Numbered from the stretch's first letter, positions 9,820-21,048 are shown. The stretch is 64,000 nt of DNA from Tritrichomonas musculus (GCA_039105265.1 JAPFFF010000039.1:496001-560000); one strand, 5' to 3'. The notes: generated by a model not told the origin, from the letters alone. Translations and numbers: made by a program.

Positions 9820-12684
9820 ATGAAATCAATCGATGAGAATGCATTTCAATATTGTTATCATTTAGCAGGCTCTCAACAATCATTGGAAGTTGATGAAATT
9901 AAAGAATCAGCCTTTGATAGGGACAACATTCTTACATTTCCAACAATAATCTCTAAAAATATTCGCAATTCTGCTTTTAAAGACTGTCACAATTTGGCTC
10001 CATCAACTATAACAATCTTGCAAACTGATCATTTTGGCGGAACAATTGGAAAAGAAGCTTTTTTGAATTGCCAATCTTTAGAAAGTACTCTAATAATTAA
10101 TGAGCCAGATGAGCCAAAGGATGATGTTGATGATGTAAAGCACTACTCGACAATTGATAACGATGCATTTAAAAACTCTGGAATAAGAACATTAAATTTG
10201 CCTAAAATAATGAAAAGTATCGGAACCTCTGCCTTTGAAAATTGCGTCTTATTAACCGGTACAAGTGATGGCAACTTGAACATTAATAACATTCAATTAA
10301 AAACTTTCAAAGGTGACAAAAATCTTAAATTAACCAAAATAACTGCTAATCAAATTTCAAGTGAAGCATTTCATCAATGCTATGAATTAGGCGCTGATAT
10401 CGAAATTATTGACAAAAAAGATGATGTTTATGAAACATTGATTGGACCCAACGCATTTGAGGACTGCAGAAAATTGGGCAAATTAACTATTGACATTTCT
10501 TATACAGAGCTTACCAATAAGCCATCACTCAGAACCATTGGCGAAAAAGCTTTCTATAATTCAGGTCTTAACGGAAAATTAACGATACCATTTTCAGTAA
10601 AAAATTTAGGTCCAAATTCTTTTTCATATTGCAGAAGCCTTGAAACAGTAGAATTTGAAAGCCATTCTTTGATTCAACAAGAAATTCAGGAGGAAGCATT
10701 TTTGCACTCTGGAATTAAAGGCACTTTAACGATTCCAAGTTCAGTTGTCACTGTTGGTGAATCAGCATTTTCAAATACTGGAATCACTGGATTAATAATA
10801 GAAGGATCCGCTTTTACCACAACAGAATCAGGCGAAATTAAAGGCATTAATACTGAAATACAAGATAAAGCATTTTATAATTGTAAATCTTTAACTACAT
10901 TGACGTTCAAAGATGGATTCATTAATCTTGACCAAAAAGACAAAAACAACGAGCCTATTGTTTGCAAGACATTTCAAGGGTGCCCAATAAACAAATTAGA
11001 GCTCGGCAAAATTAAAATAATTCCAAAAGAAGCCTTTTATGGAATTAGAACTTTACCACAAACAATCAAAATTCCAGAGACAGTAACCGACATCAGAGAG
11101 AGAGCCTTTGCTGAATGTCCAAATATTAAAAATGTTAACTTTGAGGAAAATTCTCAACTCACAAATATTAAGGAAGCTGCATTTTATAAATGTTCTGCAC
11201 TTTCTTCTGTAAGCATTCCATTTGGAGTCGAGAGAATTAATCCATACACATTTTATAAATGCACCTCTCTCGAAAAATTAGAACTTCAAGATTCTGTTGA
11301 ATATATTGATGATTATGCATTTTATGGATGCACAAATCTAAAGAAACCATTAGACATACCTAAAAGATTAAAAACAATCGGAAAATCAGCGTTTCAAGAT
11401 TGTACTAGTTTGGATATTTCATTAACACTTCCTGATACATTAACTACTGTTAATGATAAGGCTTTCTTTGGATGTGGCAAACTCCAAGGCGATTTAACTT
11501 TTGGACGATCAATTGAAACAATTGGCAAATTTGCATTCAGAGATTGCGGATTCAATGGAAATCTTAATTTCCCAGATTTCTATTATGATGAAAATGGTAA
11601 TGGATTAACAATTGACGAAGGCGCTTTTTATGGATGTTCTTCATTTAAAGGCGATTTAACATTGCCACAAAAAAAAGATTCTAATGAAGATTTGGTACCT
11701 GTATTAAGTAACGACGTATTTCATGGCTGCTCAGGATTTGATGGACAACTTAATCTTCCAAACAAAATTGAAACAATTAATCAAGGAACCTTTTATGGAT
11801 GCTCTTTATTAAATGGCGACATTTCATTAATGAAACTAACATCTGTTGGACCGTATGCTTTCTATGATTGCCCACATCTTACTGGCACCTTAAATCTAGA
11901 AGATCTTTCTGACCCCACAATTAATAAATATGCATTCTACAATTGCCAAGGCTTAAACAGTCTGATATTAAAACCTGAGGAAACATATACTGTTAAAGAG
12001 CATGCATTTGACGGATGTTCTGGCTTAGAAGGAACTCTCGATGGATGCAAGTTTGATATAATTGAGAAATATGGCTTCGCTAGATGCTCAGGCTTAACCG
12101 GACCTTTGAATTTCGATGATCAAACAAAGGAAATTCAAGAACATGCATTTGTTGATTGCACTGGATTTTCAGATCAACTCAGTTTCGTGTTTGATAGCAA
12201 TGCAGCTCCATTACCTGATAATACATTAAAGATTGGATATCGTGCTTTCAAAGGATGCACAGGCTTCAAGAATGGCAGATTATCATTTATAACAAATACT
12301 AATGAAGAAACTAATTCTAATAATAATGATAACATCGCTGCATTCTACAGATTCAATTACTTCTTGAAGATCGAAAACGAAGCATTCGAAGATACTAAAT
12401 TCAAGAATATTTATTACATGGGAAGATTTGAGCCAGATTGCGATTATGACATTGGAATTTCAAAGACTAAAGGAATTCACACTTCAAGCAATTATGCAAA
12501 TAAAACATTCTGCAATTATCCTCTCCACAGCAATAAACTTAGTGGTGGCGCCATCGCTGGTATTGTAATTGCATGCATCGTCGTTGTTGCCGCAATTGCA
12601 GTTCTAATCGTTTGGCTTATTATTAGAAATAAAAGAAATAAAGATCAAAGTGAAGCCGAAGTTGAAATGAATCAAGATCCATAA
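9820..12684 (+). CDS. BspA-like leucine-rich repeat surface membrane protein, 5' end damaged
   Basis: A 954-residue protein made almost entirely of BspA/TpLRR-type repeats of about 23 residues. They recur as IG..AF..C..L....LP, with AFYGC, AFQDC or AFRDC cores. A single membrane segment spans about residues 911-935 (AIAGIVIACIVVVAAIAVL), followed by a 19-residue charged tail. In trichomonads such proteins sit at the cell surface and are thought to bind host or microbial ligands; that role is inferred from the family. The start is uncertain. Repeat coding continues in frame upstream to 9481 (SIGSNAF and later AF..C cores) with no ATG, just after an in-frame TGA at 9478-9480. A signal-peptide-like ATG frame begins at 9432 but is offset from the repeats. 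The stop overlaps TAAA, which resembles the trichomonad polyadenylation motif. No gene neighbour suggests a partner. Confidence 0.9.
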   Translation: MKSIDENAFQYCYHLAGSQQSLEVDEIKESAFDRDNILTFPTIISKNIRNSAFKDCHNLAPSTITILQTDHFGGTIGKEAFLNCQSLESTLIINEPDEPKDDVDDVKHYSTIDNDAFKNSGIRTLNLPKIMKSIGTSAFENCVLLTGTSDGNLNINNIQLKTFKGDKNLKLTKITANQISSEAFHQCYELGADIEIIDKKDDVYETLIGPNAFEDCRKLGKLTIDISYTELTNKPSLRTIGEKAFYNSGLNGKLTIPFSVKNLGPNSFSYCRSLETVEFESHSLIQQEIQEEAFLHSGIKGTLTIPSSVVTVGESAFSNTGITGLIIEGSAFTTTESGEIKGINTEIQDKAFYNCKSLTTLTFKDGFINLDQKDKNNEPIVCKTFQGCPINKLELGKIKIIPKEAFYGIRTLPQTIKIPETVTDIRERAFAECPNIKNVNFEENSQLTNIKEAAFYKCSALSSVSIPFGVERINPYTFYKCTSLEKLELQDSVEYIDDYAFYGCTNLKKPLDIPKRLKTIGKSAFQDCTSLDISLTLPDTLTTVNDKAFFGCGKLQGDLTFGRSIETIGKFAFRDCGFNGNLNFPDFYYDENGNGLTIDEGAFYGCSSFKGDLTLPQKKDSNEDLVPVLSNDVFHGCSGFDGQLNLPNKIETINQGTFYGCSLLNGDISLMKLTSVGPYAFYDCPHLTGTLNLEDLSDPTINKYAFYNCQGLNSLILKPEETYTVKEHAFDGCSGLEGTLDGCKFDIIEKYGFARCSGLTGPLNFDDQTKEIQEHAFVDCTGFSDQLSFVFDSNAAPLPDNTLKIGYRAFKGCTGFKNGRLSFITNTNEETNSNNNDNIAAFYRFNYFLKIENEAFEDTKFKNIYYMGRFEPDCDYDIGISKTKGIHTSSNYANKTFCNYPLHSNKLSGGAIAGIVIACIVVVAAIAVLIVWLIIRNKRNKDQSEAEVEMNQDP

Positions 12685-13955
12685 AAATATTCTCTTTTTT
12701 TATTTTTTTTAGGCTAATAAAAATCGCCTTTTAATTAATTTTTGTTTTATTATAATATTTTATTAGAAATTGTTTTTTTTTTCTTCTTCATAAAAAGCAA
12801 ATAAATACTGGTATCTGTACAAAATTAAGAAAAATACATTTTGTTTTACATTATTTGAATATCTTCTTTATTCGATTTCTAGTATTTTTTTTTGAGTTTG
12901 GAAAAAAGCAAAATTTGCTATCAATAAAAAGCATTTTGAAAAGTGTGGATTAGTTTACACATGCTATTTTTGGCTAAAGTGATAAAAGTTTCTGAATTTT
13001 TTGTCGAATGTATTTTAAAAGTTCAATGTTGAACTTAACTCTAGAAGTATATTAATATTGAGGGCGATAAGCATTGCCTTATTAAATCTGAACTAAAAAA
13101 TTTTCACATTCTATCTTATAAATTTAAATTCATATCTTGAAAACAGAATATTTTTATTTTCATATTTTTTTTTATTAAAAAGTCAATTTACGATCATTTT
13201 TTTTTTTTCAAAAGAAATATAATATACAGAATTAATTGAAAGAGTTTCTATTTAATTAACGTAAATAAGAGAAGGATATTTTATAAAAATATCTTTTTGA
13301 ATAATAAACATTTCAGAAATTAATTAGAGATTTAGTTTATATTAATAAAAATAATGGTAGAAAAACAATCAAATCAAAAAAATATGTATTTATAAAAAAT
13401 ATTAATCTCCAAATAAATAAATTACCGATGTAATATTTCCAATTTAATATTTTTCACTTTATCACAATAATATAATATAGATATTAATTTGTTTGGAAGT
13501 TTAATAGTTGATTTCAAAATATTTGTAATATTATTAATGGAAAAAACAATAGATTTATTCTTACCAAATCCAATTATTTAGTATATATAATGCTAAATTT
13601 AAGCTCAATTTAAGAACATAAGATAAGAACTGATGATCATTTTTTCTAACTCATTTGCTAAACACATTTATCTCATTTTTCGTTGTATATTGACATAAAT
13701 ATTATATACTAAATTCATAAAATGTAAAAAAAACTTTATGAAAAGTGATTGGATGCCAATGAGATTAATGCTTATTCTTGAAATTGTCGTAAATTTCAAC
13801 TTAAATTAAGTCATAATTTTATTATAGTATAGTAAAAAGATTTAAATCTTTTTTATTTGTAAACTTTATTTTTATATCAACGAATAATAATAATTGTAAG
13901 ATTATGAAAGATACATGTTTAAATAATAAATAATAAAATATATTATATATTACTA
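12685..13955. other. AT-rich spacer, nothing recognised
   Basis: This lies between the 3' ends of the BspA-like gene (+) and the CHMP1-like gene (-), so it is a convergent intergenic region. I see only AT-rich sequence with T runs. No tRNA, hairpin with long stems or open frame with protein-like composition was found. Confidence 0.5.
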
Positions 13956-14516
13956 TTAGAGATTTCCATTCTTAATATTAGCACCCTGGTTAGGCGTAGT
14001 AGTAGCCATTGGTATACCTGTTGGAATATCTGATATTTGTGAAAGGGCTTCTTGTTGTGTTTCTGCATCAAGTGTTGCTAAAAGATCTTCGGCTCCTGCA
14101 TTTAAATCCATATCACCTTCACCATTTGTCAAAAGGTCATGGGCAGCCCCCATCTTTGATTTAAGACCTTCTATCTTTGTACGATTGTGTGAAAGTTTCT
14201 GAAGATTGACTTTTTTAGCAGATTTTTCCATTGAATGTTTTGCTTTTGACATTGTTTTGGCCATAGATGCCATAACTTGGGCTTGACGCATATCTGTAGC
14301 AAATCCATTTGTTGCTCCAACATTCTGTAACATTTGTGTTGCTTGTTGGTCATATAAAACAGCATTTTTGGCATATAATGCAGCATTTGCACGATTTCCT
14401 CGTTTTAATTCTCTTTTAGCTTTCATTCTTTCTTTGTTGGCTTCCTTTTGAAGACGTTTACTTTCAAATTCGAGCATTTTGGATTGACATTTTACTTCGC
14501 ATGTTTTCTTGTCCAT
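13956..14516 (-). CDS. ESCRT-III subunit, CHMP1/Did2 (Vps46)-like
   Basis: A 186-residue protein with the Snf7 fold signature: a basic, charged N-terminal helix pair (about residues 10-65, with KEANKERMKAKRELKRGN) followed by KNAVLYDQQATQMLQNV. The next block, RQAQVMASMAKTMSKAKHSM, matches the CHMP1 region that in other eukaryotes reads like KNMAQVTKAL. ESCRT-III filaments cut membranes in multivesicular body formation and cytokinesis; CHMP1 recruits Vps4. The length is close to the usual 195-205. However, the tail (from about residue 160) is Pro/Thr/Asn-rich, and I do not see the C-terminal MIM1 helix (L..RL..LR type) that normally binds Vps4. The start is the ATG at 14516, with an initiator-like motif 24 bases upstream. 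Family call is good; the CHMP1 assignment over other Snf7 members is moderately sure. Confidence 0.85.
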   Translation of the reverse strand: MDKKTCEVKCQSKMLEFESKRLQKEANKERMKAKRELKRGNRANAALYAKNAVLYDQQATQMLQNVGATNGFATDMRQAQVMASMAKTMSKAKHSMEKSAKKVNLQKLSHNRTKIEGLKSKMGAAHDLLTNGEGDMDLNAGAEDLLATLDAETQQEALSQISDIPTGIPMATTTPNQGANIKNGNL

Positions 14517-14536
14517 GTTGATTTTGTTGAAAATAA

Positions 14537-14543
14537 TAAATGA
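14537..14543 (-). promoter_or_regulatory. Candidate initiator (Inr) TCATTTA for the CHMP1-like gene
   Basis: On the minus strand the sequence reads TTACTCATTTATTA, with the A of TCA 25 bases before the ATG. Trichomonas vaginalis promoters use an Inr of the form TCA(Py)(T/A) close to the start codon. The match is short and AT-rich DNA gives such motifs by chance. Confidence 0.35.
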
Positions 14544-15104
14544 GTAAATATGATAAAATTTTGAAATTCAATACAATTCATAGATAAATTTCAATGATTA
14601 TTGAACCTAAAAATAAAACAAACAAATAGTCTTTTATTTGATTTAAAAATTCTGAACAAATTGAATGAATATTTAATTATCGTTTATTGAAAAAATTAAT
14701 GCTGGACCTTATTTTTATAATTCATTGAAAGAAAATTAATATATAATTAATTTTTACATATTATATAAAATAATATATTTATAATAACTTATTTTTAAAT
14801 TAATTATTTAAAAATAATTTGCTTAATCAAGGATATAACATATTTTTATAAAAAAATAAATTATAAATAAGCTTATGATTTTTTTAACTTTTTCAATTAT
14901 AATAAAATATCTTTTTTATTCAATATCTTTACTTCCACATTTTATTTTATTGTCAGCTTTTAAAAATATATCATGCACATAATAATAATTTATTTTTTTT
15001 TATTTAGTTTTTGTATTCTTCAAAATCTTTATATTGAACTTATATTCAATCGTCAAATATTTAAAATTTTCATTAAATACATAATTTTCCATATAATAAT
15101 TAGA
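14544..15104. other. AT-rich spacer, nothing recognised
   Basis: Between the CHMP1-like gene and the tRNA gene I see only AT-rich sequence, without open frames or repeats worth naming. Confidence 0.5.
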
Positions 15105-15186
15105 TTCCTTGTAGTCTGAATGGTAAAATTTTCCTCGGGGGAAAACCTAATGGGGGAAGTTCTGGGTTCGAATCCCAGCAAGGAAG
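15105..15186 (+). tRNA. tRNA gene, apparent anticodon CGG (Pro), with an unusual 16-nt variable region or intron
   Basis: Acceptor arms TTCCTTG (15105-15111) and CAAGGAA (15179-15185) pair perfectly over 7 bp, with G as discriminator. The T arm is perfect: CTGGG, loop TTCGAAT, CCCAG (15162-15178), and gives a textbook B box GGTTCGAATCC. The A-box region TAGTCTGAATGG is acceptable. A perfect 5-bp anticodon stem TTTTC/GAAAA (15129-15145) encloses a 7-base loop CTCGGGG with T33 and anticodon CGG. A run of six T follows at 15187 (Pol III terminator). At 82 nt it is about ten bases too long for a proline tRNA: 16 bases lie between the anticodon and T stems. The D stem is weak. A short intron with a different mature anticodon is possible, so the isotype is uncertain while the tRNA call itself is strong. 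Confidence 0.85.
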
Positions 15187-15192
15187 TTTTTT
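15187..15192 (+). terminator. RNA polymerase III terminator of the tRNA gene
   Basis: Six T residues directly follow the discriminator base, the usual Pol III stop. Confidence 0.8.
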
Positions 15193-15333
15193 GATTTTTT
15201 TTTTCTTATTTAATTAGAGAAACAATTCGATTCTCTAATGACTAGTTTAAAAAATAAATATATATATATTTCTAATCAAAGTTTTTTAGGGGTATTTTTC
15301 AAGAAATAATTATAAATATCTCGAAAATATATT

Positions 15334-15526
15334 AGGGGTTTTTCGAAAAAAAAAGTTTTTTCGAAAAAAATACAATTTTTCAGAAAAAAGTTGATTTTTT
15401 GGAAAAATTTTTGTGAATTTATTTGGCCAGACGATCAAAAATCATTCAAAACGTTTTCCGAAAAAACTACTTTTTTCGGAAAAACTTTATTTTTTAAGCA
15501 AAAAGTATTTTTTTCGAAAACCTCCT
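15334..15526. repeat. Short inverted-repeat element built from TTTTTCGAAAAA modules
   Basis: The left end AGGGGTTTTTCGAAAAA (15334-15350) is nearly inverted at the right end, TTTTTTTCGAAAACCTCCT (15508-15526). Between them are more copies of self-complementary TTTTTCGAAAAA and TTTTCCGAAAAA/TTTTTTCGGAAAAA blocks, so either strand could fold into a long hairpin. It may be a small MITE inserted about 150 bp downstream of the tRNA gene. Confidence 0.5.
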
Positions 15527-16313
15527 ATTATAAAACAAACAATGATAAACATTAAAATATTGAGTCTAAATACCAAACATATCATTAAAAACCTCTTTTT
15601 TAAATGATATATTTTTAATTTGGTCTTTTTTCAAATCAAGATTATTATTCATCTTCAAGAAATGAACAAATTGGGTTTTACGTTAAACCAATAGATTATA
15701 TACTATTTATGTTTATGTTATGCAATCAAAGATTTCATTTTTATATTTTGGCAATTATTAAATACTCTGAAACTGAAGGAAAAAAAAATGATATTACATG
15801 AGTTTTGTACAAAATAGAAGATTCCGTTAATTTTTTATTCTATCATGAATAGACTTGGCCAATATTGAAGTTGATATCTTTGAGAAAGATATATTTTCTT
15901 TCATTCGAACAGTCTTAAAGACAATATATGTTGAGAAAGATCATTTTTTAAAACTAAGTTTTTCTTTAACATTGAGATAATGAAATCAGCATTGCCAAAG
16001 AGCCTCTCAAAAAAGTGACGTGTTTGACTCTCTCCATGCAAAGTTAGATTTACGACATAAAAGATACCGATGAGTCAATGATATTTGTATGAAGGAAAGC
16101 AATTTTATTTATGAACAATCCTTAAATATAGATTTATATCATTTTTCAAACTTTATGACATTTGAGTTATGTATGGCTCAAGATTAATCATATTTTGAAT
16201 TCAAAAAGTTTACCGACCTCTGAAATTTATGCATTAATCTCGAACCATAGAGTTAAGTGTTAAAAAAACAAAAATCATTCTTTTTTTTGCAGTTTCTTTG
16301 AATAAACTAAAAA
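15527..16313. other. AT-rich spacer, nothing firm
   Basis: Around 15980-16110 the composition is less AT-biased (CAAAGAGCCTCTCAAAAAAG and following), but all frames are closed by stops. It may be an old gene relic; I cannot name it. Confidence 0.35.
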
Positions 16314-16381
16314 CAAAAACGATAAGACACCCAATGGTGAAATTTAATTGAATTTTGACCAGAGATGTCTTATCGTTTTTG
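16314..16381. repeat. Perfect 16-bp hairpin with 36-base loop
   Basis: CAAAAACGATAAGACA at 16314-16329 is the exact reverse complement of 16366-16381. The stem includes six G/C pairs, unusual for this spacer. It could be the stem of a small RNA, a terminator-like structure or a pair of element ends. There is no adjacent gene to attach it to. Confidence 0.65.
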
Positions 16382-18296
16382 ATTCAAGTGTAAATAGAAG
16401 AACGACATTAATTTTAAAAGGATTCTTAATATCTGCATTTATGTGTATATATCACAAAGTAACCTTCTACATTCCACTTAATCAGCTCCATATGCACTTT
16501 CAAATCTTTTTTCTTGTTTACGGCACACAAATATCATTCAGTATTTTAAATATTTATGAGAGTGCTTCAAATGCTTTTTTTCGTTAACAAGCTAAGGTGA
16601 TTCGAAAAACAAACACTATTCTTTTTTTTCTTAACACAAAAATTTGTGAAAACTCATACAATTTTTTTTTCTAAAAAAGAATTCAATACAATTGTAATGA
16701 AAAAGTGACATCTAGGATATCAATGATTTTGAAATTATTTTCATTGGAAATCAATCATTTACCAGAAAAAACATAAAACCACCTTTATTAAAAATACTAT
16801 ATTTATATCAAGCTAACATTAAATTGGAAGTTTTAATATTGAGTAATAATATTTCAAAAATATTTTTAAATTTAAGTGTATATCTTGAGTATAACTGCTT
16901 ATAAGCACCAAAAATGCTTACAAAAGCCTAAATTCAAGGAACTCATTTGATATTACTGATGGTCTCAAAAAATTTTTTTTAGAAAAGGATCTAAAAAAAA
17001 AAAAATGTTGTTTAAATTCAAAAGTGCTTATTACACACTTAAATCATGCTATTATTCATCATATAATGCATATGAAAATTTTGTTTTTCTCATTATCAAA
17101 TAAAAACAATTTTCAATTTTTTTTTTTTTTTTTTTTTTTTTTGAAAAAATAGGCAAAAACGAAAGAAAAAATAATGAACACTTACATTTCAGACATAATA
17201 AAGGCAAAAAATTTTTAAATCACATTATTAGCAAAAACATGATATTCATACAGTTGATTTTTTTTATAAAACCCTTCATTATAATAATGATGTTAAAAAA
17301 TAAAAACCATTAAATAGTAAAAGAAATATATCTAAAACACATTGAATATTAGCCTTAAAAAAGAAAAGTTTAGTTTTTTAATTCGAACAAACACCAAAAT
17401 TTTCACCATCATTGAAAAATTTCATAATTATTTAAACCATGCTTATTTACTTATATAAAATGCATCCTTACCATATATTAAAGAAGAATATTCACATATA
17501 TATGAACAACCTTATAATTAGATTATTTTTTAAAAATGTGTTTTTTTCATGTTTTATCACATGATGCTATAGGAAAGCTAGAATAATCTTTTTCAGTGAT
17601 TTTAAAACATTATTCTTATCATAAACATTAATTGAAAAAATTTTACGATTCGGATTATATCAATTGAAAATTTACTATGAAATAAAAATTTTTATGAAAT
17701 AATTAATTGAAATTTGTGAGTATAAATAATTTCCAAAAATATTAATTTTATAATATAAAACCAAAAAAATATAATTTGCCGTAAAAAAAATACCTGACTT
17801 CTTATCTAATCATTTGAAAAAGTATTGAAAAAGTTTAATTCAAATGTTTGACCATGATATTCTTTTAAATAATCAATATTGCTTTTCTACGAATGCTGTT
17901 ATTTTTGGAGTTTGCGGCTTGTAAAATCTGCTTTATATGCTCTTTAGAAATAAAGAAACATTCATATTTCAATCATTTTTAAAAAAAAAAAAAATTTGAA
18001 AAAAAATAATCTCATAACAGAAAACAAGATTTAAATGAAAATATAAACTATAGATAAATTATTATTTCCATGCATGCAACAAGCAACACGTTTAAAATGA
18101 AATATCCATCAGATAAAAAACTTTCGAGCTTAACAATAGATTGAACTTTTTAATACAAACCACTGAGATATAAAAACTTTTTGAGTTCAGATAATTCAAA
18201 AATTTGAAAAAAAAAATTTCATTTTGAGTTATTAAATGAAAATATAATTGAATATTATTCATAGTCTTCAGAATATTGAGAACAAAATTTATTTGA
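16382..18296. other. AT-rich spacer, nothing recognised
   Basis: A 79-codon open frame at 16348-16587 (+) starts inside the hairpin and shows no motif, so I do not call it. A T run of about 24 lies near 17118-17141. I see no RNA gene or repeat of note. Confidence 0.45.
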
Positions 18297-18851
18297 ATGC
18301 TATCGAACATACCAACTGATCATACACATCAACCACAAAGCGAGAAGGATAGTCCTCGCATTACCCACAGTACGGATACTGAACCCGAAGGTGAAATTTT
18401 TTCTAACAACCATAATAACACAAATTATCATTCGAACCCAAATACAGAAGAAAAAAACAAATATGAAATAAATGAACAAGTACACACAAAATGGAAAGCG
18501 AAAAACGGATTTACAAGGCTGATTGAAAAACTTCCAACATATCAATACGATATCCCCAAAGTATCAAAAAACAGAAGAAATTATAGAGATGACAGTAATC
18601 TAGTACCGTTAAACATCCTCGAGACAGATAATAATCGTTTTGTTAATTATATTGATGCCTTTTTGCATATCGCCAAGCATTGCCAGAGATATCATTGCCG
18701 TTTTACCCGCGATAACTGCCGTCAATACCTCAAAGAATGCTACATGATTGATTTCGCTCATGACGAGTTTATTCCAATTTTATCCCATCTCTCACAGAAA
18801 GATTTCAACAAATATTTCCACTTGGCACAAAAAGAGCTAAAATATGTGTAA
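18297..18851 (+). CDS. Hypothetical protein, 184 residues
   Basis: I do not recognise this protein. The first 80 residues are polar and low complexity (Asn, Glu, Thr, Lys-rich), likely disordered. The rest looks folded: a basic stretch KVSKNRRNYRDDSNLVPLN, then helical sequence with HIAKHCQRYHCRF, DNCRQYLKECYMIDF and a C-terminal SQKDFNKYFHLAQKEL. Cys and His residues occur as C..YHC..F....C....EC, which could bind metal but does not match a zinc finger I know. G/C content is clearly higher than in the flanks, and the ATG start is the first in frame, supporting a real gene. No neighbour within 3 kb hints at a role. Confidence 0.65.
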   Translation: MLSNIPTDHTHQPQSEKDSPRITHSTDTEPEGEIFSNNHNNTNYHSNPNTEEKNKYEINEQVHTKWKAKNGFTRLIEKLPTYQYDIPKVSKNRRNYRDDSNLVPLNILETDNNRFVNYIDAFLHIAKHCQRYHCRFTRDNCRQYLKECYMIDFAHDEFIPILSHLSQKDFNKYFHLAQKELKYV

Positions 18852-20602
18852 ATATGTTTTCCAGTTTCTTTTTTTGCGAATTATTTAGAAATAAAGATTG
18901 ATTATCTACATTTGACTAATGTTGATTATTATAAGTATAATAATAAACGAGATAAAATACATAATTTTTTTTTTATCAATTTTTGAATAAAACCGTTTTT
19001 TATACATTCAATTTTTGAAATCGATGGTTTAGAGTTCTTTTATTTTTTAATGAGTGAATTAGCATTTTTGGCGTTGTTACAACATGCTTTTACTGTTTTT
19101 CCATATATTGCAAGAATATGAAAAATTACATATAATCATATCTTTCTTTTCACATATTGAATAAGAACTAATCATGTATCTATATTTATTGAATCTTGAA
19201 AAAAAATTATTTTCCTGCAATGCTGTTTTTTCAGAACTTTTTTTTGCTGATTATTTGTATTATTTTAAATACAAATAATAATACAAAATTAAGATGAAAA
19301 GCAAAAGGGACATATCAAAAATCTATATTTCATGCATATTTTTTCATAATTCTTAATATTAATCTTTCAGATAATTTTTGTAAATTAATAAGAGATTATT
19401 CACTGCATTTTTTAAGGTATTGGTAACAAGTAGTCTTAAATAGAATGATTTTAATTATAAAAATCATCATATGATAAATATAACACCGAAAATGGTAAAT
19501 TTTGGCAGTTCACAAAAAGATCATTTTTATCAAAATAATTTTCATTTATTTATATGAATAGTAAATAAACATGCCTTAAAATATATGGAAAAAAATTCTG
19601 ATTTTTCGATATCTATGGAACTATTCAATTTTTATTTCATCGTTTTGTAAATGATTCAATTTCATAAAATAATTAAATTGATTATTTTGTTTTTAAACTC
19701 ATAAACCTATGATCTTACAACATATTTTTAATTTGAAATTTATGTATCAAATAATTGATATTCATGCATTTTGGAAAAAAAATCAAAAAGTATATATATA
19801 TATTATTTATTCTCTGCTTGTTTCAAATCTGAGCTGCAATATTGATATTTAAAAGTCATTTTTTCTAATCTTCAAAAAGCCTTTGCTTTAAAATCCAATT
19901 ATAACAAAAGTATTTTTTAAATGATTTGTAATATTTTCTAGAAAGCAACATTGTTTCAAACATCAAGTAAAAATATTTCATTTTCATGATAATTATCCAA
20001 TTATAAGAATAAATCTATTTGGAAAGCAATCAGGATACATAAATGTCAATGTTTCACACCTATTTTACTTGACTTAATTAAATTGTTGCATTTCCATTTA
20101 AATTTATCATCAATCTTCATACTTATAGCATCTTCATATGCTTGACTATTTTAATACGATAAATATATTATTAAAATGCATTCTCATTTGGCAAAATCGA
20201 ATCCTTTAGCATGCTCATTTGGCATAAAAAAAGTGCCAATTTTTTTTTGTTATTTCATTGATGACAAGTAATGCTTATACAAATATCAACTAAGAATGAA
20301 CACGTTAATAAACTTATTTTCTGAAAAATGTTAAGTTACTCAAATCAAGCAAATGACTTTAAAAAGTTATGTTCAAATGGCGTTGTTTTCATATATCAAT
20401 CTGATAAATCACAAAAATCAAAACTTATCTTTTAATCATTGAACTCATAAGCTGATGATAGAAAATTCATTTATATGTATTTCAACTCATTCCAAAGTAT
20501 TTAAATATCACTGCTTTTATTGCATACTCAATAAAGCCCTTTTTCAACAAAAAGCTTTTTTTTTTTTTTTTTTTTTTTTTTTGTATTATAATAATGCCGA
20601 AT
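18852..20602. other. AT-rich spacer with small hairpin and T runs
   Basis: An 11-bp stem ATTATTTGTAT/ATACAAATAAT (19250-19260 with 19269-19279) is present but is pure AT and may be chance. A T run of about 25 ends near 20582. No gene is seen. Confidence 0.45.
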
Positions 20603-20672
20603 TTGTAAGCTCTATTTTATAAATAATAACTTACACTAGTGTAAGTTTTCACTTGTAAGCTCTATTTTATAA
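20603..20672. repeat. 50-bp direct repeat enclosing a 20-bp perfect palindrome
   Basis: TTGTAAGCTCTATTTTATAA occurs at 20603-20622 and again at 20653-20672. Between the copies, 20628-20647 is a perfect palindrome centred on ACACTAGTGT. The arrangement suggests a duplication of a short hairpin element; no function can be assigned. Confidence 0.65.
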
Positions 20673-20988
20673 TCCATAGAATAAATAATGATGAATTGAT
20701 GTGACTAATTAGTTTTTGGTTTTGCAAGTGAAAACTTTTTACTCTTGTTTGCTTTGGAATTATCAAAAGAATTTTTTTATTCGCAATTGTTTCCAATTTA
20801 ATACTTTATGCACGTAATATGCATGCTTGGCAGAGTTGTTGTTCAGAAATGACCATCCAAATAGCTTTTTGGATATAGTCTTTGGTGATTTTTAGAATTA
20901 TTTCATTTTAAATATATGAGAAATTAAGAATTTACTTGTTTATAAATATGTAAAACTATATCATTGATGGTTTATATTTTATTTACCG

Positions 20989-21048
20989 TTTTATATATTA
21001 TAGATTTATATATTATAGATTTATATATTATAGATTTATATATTAATA
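20989..21048. repeat. 15-bp tandem repeat, nearly four copies
   Basis: The unit TTATATATTATAGAT repeats head to tail. The open frame that runs through it (20964-21215) owes its repeated YIIDL residues to this repeat and is not called as a gene. Confidence 0.75.

Noticed and set aside
19250..19279. 11-bp AT-only hairpin
   Set aside because: Pure AT stems of this length are expected by chance in such sequence.
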